From Coprinus comatus (lineage: Eukaryota; Basidiomycota; Agaricomycetes; Agaricales; Agaricaceae): a stretch of DNA of 47,109 nucleotides. Under the pieces are notes generated by a model. It searched no databases. It worked only from the letters and a program-made list of their open reading frames with translations, and was not told the origin of the DNA. Shown piece after piece: positions 46,240-47,109 of the stretch (its first letter is position 1; the number at the start of each line of letters is the position of its first letter). Position numbers and translations under genes: made by a program. The stretch is from the NCBI GenBank assembly GCA_034638255.1, contig JAWPGT010000127.1, positions 1-47,109 on the forward strand, given 5' to 3'.

Positions 46240-46777
46240 AGTTTTCAAATTTCAGCCTGGGAGTCCAAACTCAACCATACCATCTCTCCAAGATCCCAAA
46301 ATTTAACAAATTCCAATCCCGCCAACTTGCCTAATCTAATATGATCCTCCAGTGCCCTCGCCTGTGTGTTAAACATGACCATCATGATCAGATCAATGCT
46401 GTATTGTCATATCTTTCCCATTCCAAAATTAGGGAGAAGGGATCCGGAGCCTGATGGAATTGTGATTGATCCTCGGGAAAATGGCTCGCCTTTTGAAGTA
46501 TGTGTTCATCTAGCAATAAGACTCTTTTTTTCCTATCAAAGCATCTGGGCATTGGTCCATTGAGGCCATATCTCCGTTCTCTGCCTAGCTCAACACGTTC
46601 TGGACGATCTTTGACCCTTTGAACTAAGGGTTGGGATGGCAATCTTTGGTGCGATTTCAAGCGATCATATGAGCCGACACCTCCAACATCATTTACTGTC
46701 GTTCCTTCTGGTAATTTATCCCATGGATATACTAACCAGTTGATGATGAGCTCGCAAGACTTGAATACCTTGAGCAA
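46240..46777 (-). pseudogene. O-methyltransferase remnant
   Basis: Fungal SAM-dependent O-methyltransferases are often linked to secondary metabolism. On the minus strand, YPWDKLPEGTTVNDVGGVGS (about 46729-46665) matches the SAM-binding motif I region, normally VDVGGGxG. It is followed by KDRPERVELG. In another frame, LPNFGMGK...IDLIMMVMFNTQARALEDH and LGKLAGLEFVKFWDLGEM (about 46440-46280) match the C-terminal part. The frames differ and a stop lies between them, so the gene is broken. Sense-like sequence continues towards the window edge (RWLDPEWGPSSTLSNLML, about 47060-47000) and may be an earlier exon. Confidence 0.65.
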
Positions 46778-47109
46778 TAACGATACTTACACTGTACAAC
46801 AGAGGTCCGCCTCACAAGTCTCATTCACGCGTGCAAATACTAGCACCTTGTGTACAGCACCTATCGGGGCTTATCCATTCTGTAGTACAATTCATATTCA
46901 GATTCACTAGGGTTTAACGAATTCTAAGATCGTGGAAATTATATCTTACCCTGGCATACAATCAAACACTGGTCCATTAAAGCCCCGTCATTTTGGTTAA
47001 ACCATGTAAGCATGAGATTAGACAGCGTGGAGGATGGACCCCATTCTGGATCCAACCAACGATTTTGAAGAGAAGCCCTGTGGCTTTATAATTCTCATCC
47101 GTGCTAGAG

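Overview
The window looks like genomic DNA of a mushroom-type basidiomycete (Agaricomycete). Introns are short (about 40-75 nt, GT-AG with GTATGT/GTAAGT donors). The recognisable families are typical of these fungi: a Helitron, a CxC5/CxC6 cysteine-cluster protein of the KDZ-associated type, a hAT element, a NACHT NTPase, Copia remnants, a DUF6533-like membrane protein, EamA-type transporters and a fungal O-methyltransferase. All calls were made by eye, without database searches.

Layout. 1-6917: degenerate direct repeats, then a nearly complete Helitron whose RepHel gene (8 exons) can be followed from about 951 to 6812. Its 3' terminus (hairpin plus CTAG) is at 6891-6917. 7016-9224: CxC5/CxC6 gene with one nonsense codon. 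9360-9745: array of about 13 palindromic units. About 9905-12793: hAT transposase gene split by an 802-bp fold-back element with an 8-bp target duplication and tRNA-like arms. 13179-14875: degraded STN1-like (telomere capping) gene. 16512-18610: intact 12-exon EamA/DMT transporter (copy A). 18909-19770 and 41951-42782: long inverted repeats about 22 kb apart. 20324-23103: Ede1/Eps15-like protein with three EH domains, split by a frameshift. 24822-26213: broken NACHT gene (minus). 26884-28758: truncated Copia element. 29619-30736: two related MITEs. 31667-33023: degraded DUF6533-like gene. 33440-35720: second copy of a repeat seen near 26340-26760, carrying two solo LTRs and a retroposed cDNA with poly(A) and a 12-bp target duplication. 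35962-40208: two more EamA transporters (copies B and C, minus, tandem). 43218-45806: USP7/Ubp15-type ubiquitin protease (minus) with its catalytic Cys replaced by Ser. 46080-46168: 89-bp MITE. About 46240-46777: O-methyltransferase remnant (minus).

Three themes link the parts. First, many broken elements are interrupted by single nonsense codons, mostly TGA where the family has or tolerates Arg (CGA to TGA) and some TAG explicable as CAG to TAG. This points to C-to-T mutation at CpG, as in RIP-like defence or methyl-C deamination. Second, the three transporter paralogues would lie in one same-strand tandem array if the DNA between the two long inverted repeats were flipped, so an inversion is the simplest reading. 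Third, the region is a nest of transposons in which pre-insertion sequences can often be recovered exactly: the hAT reading frame, the solo-LTR sites and the 12-bp and 9-bp target duplications. The genes most likely to work are transporters A, B and C and possibly the EH-domain gene. The USP gene may encode a pseudo-deubiquitinase.
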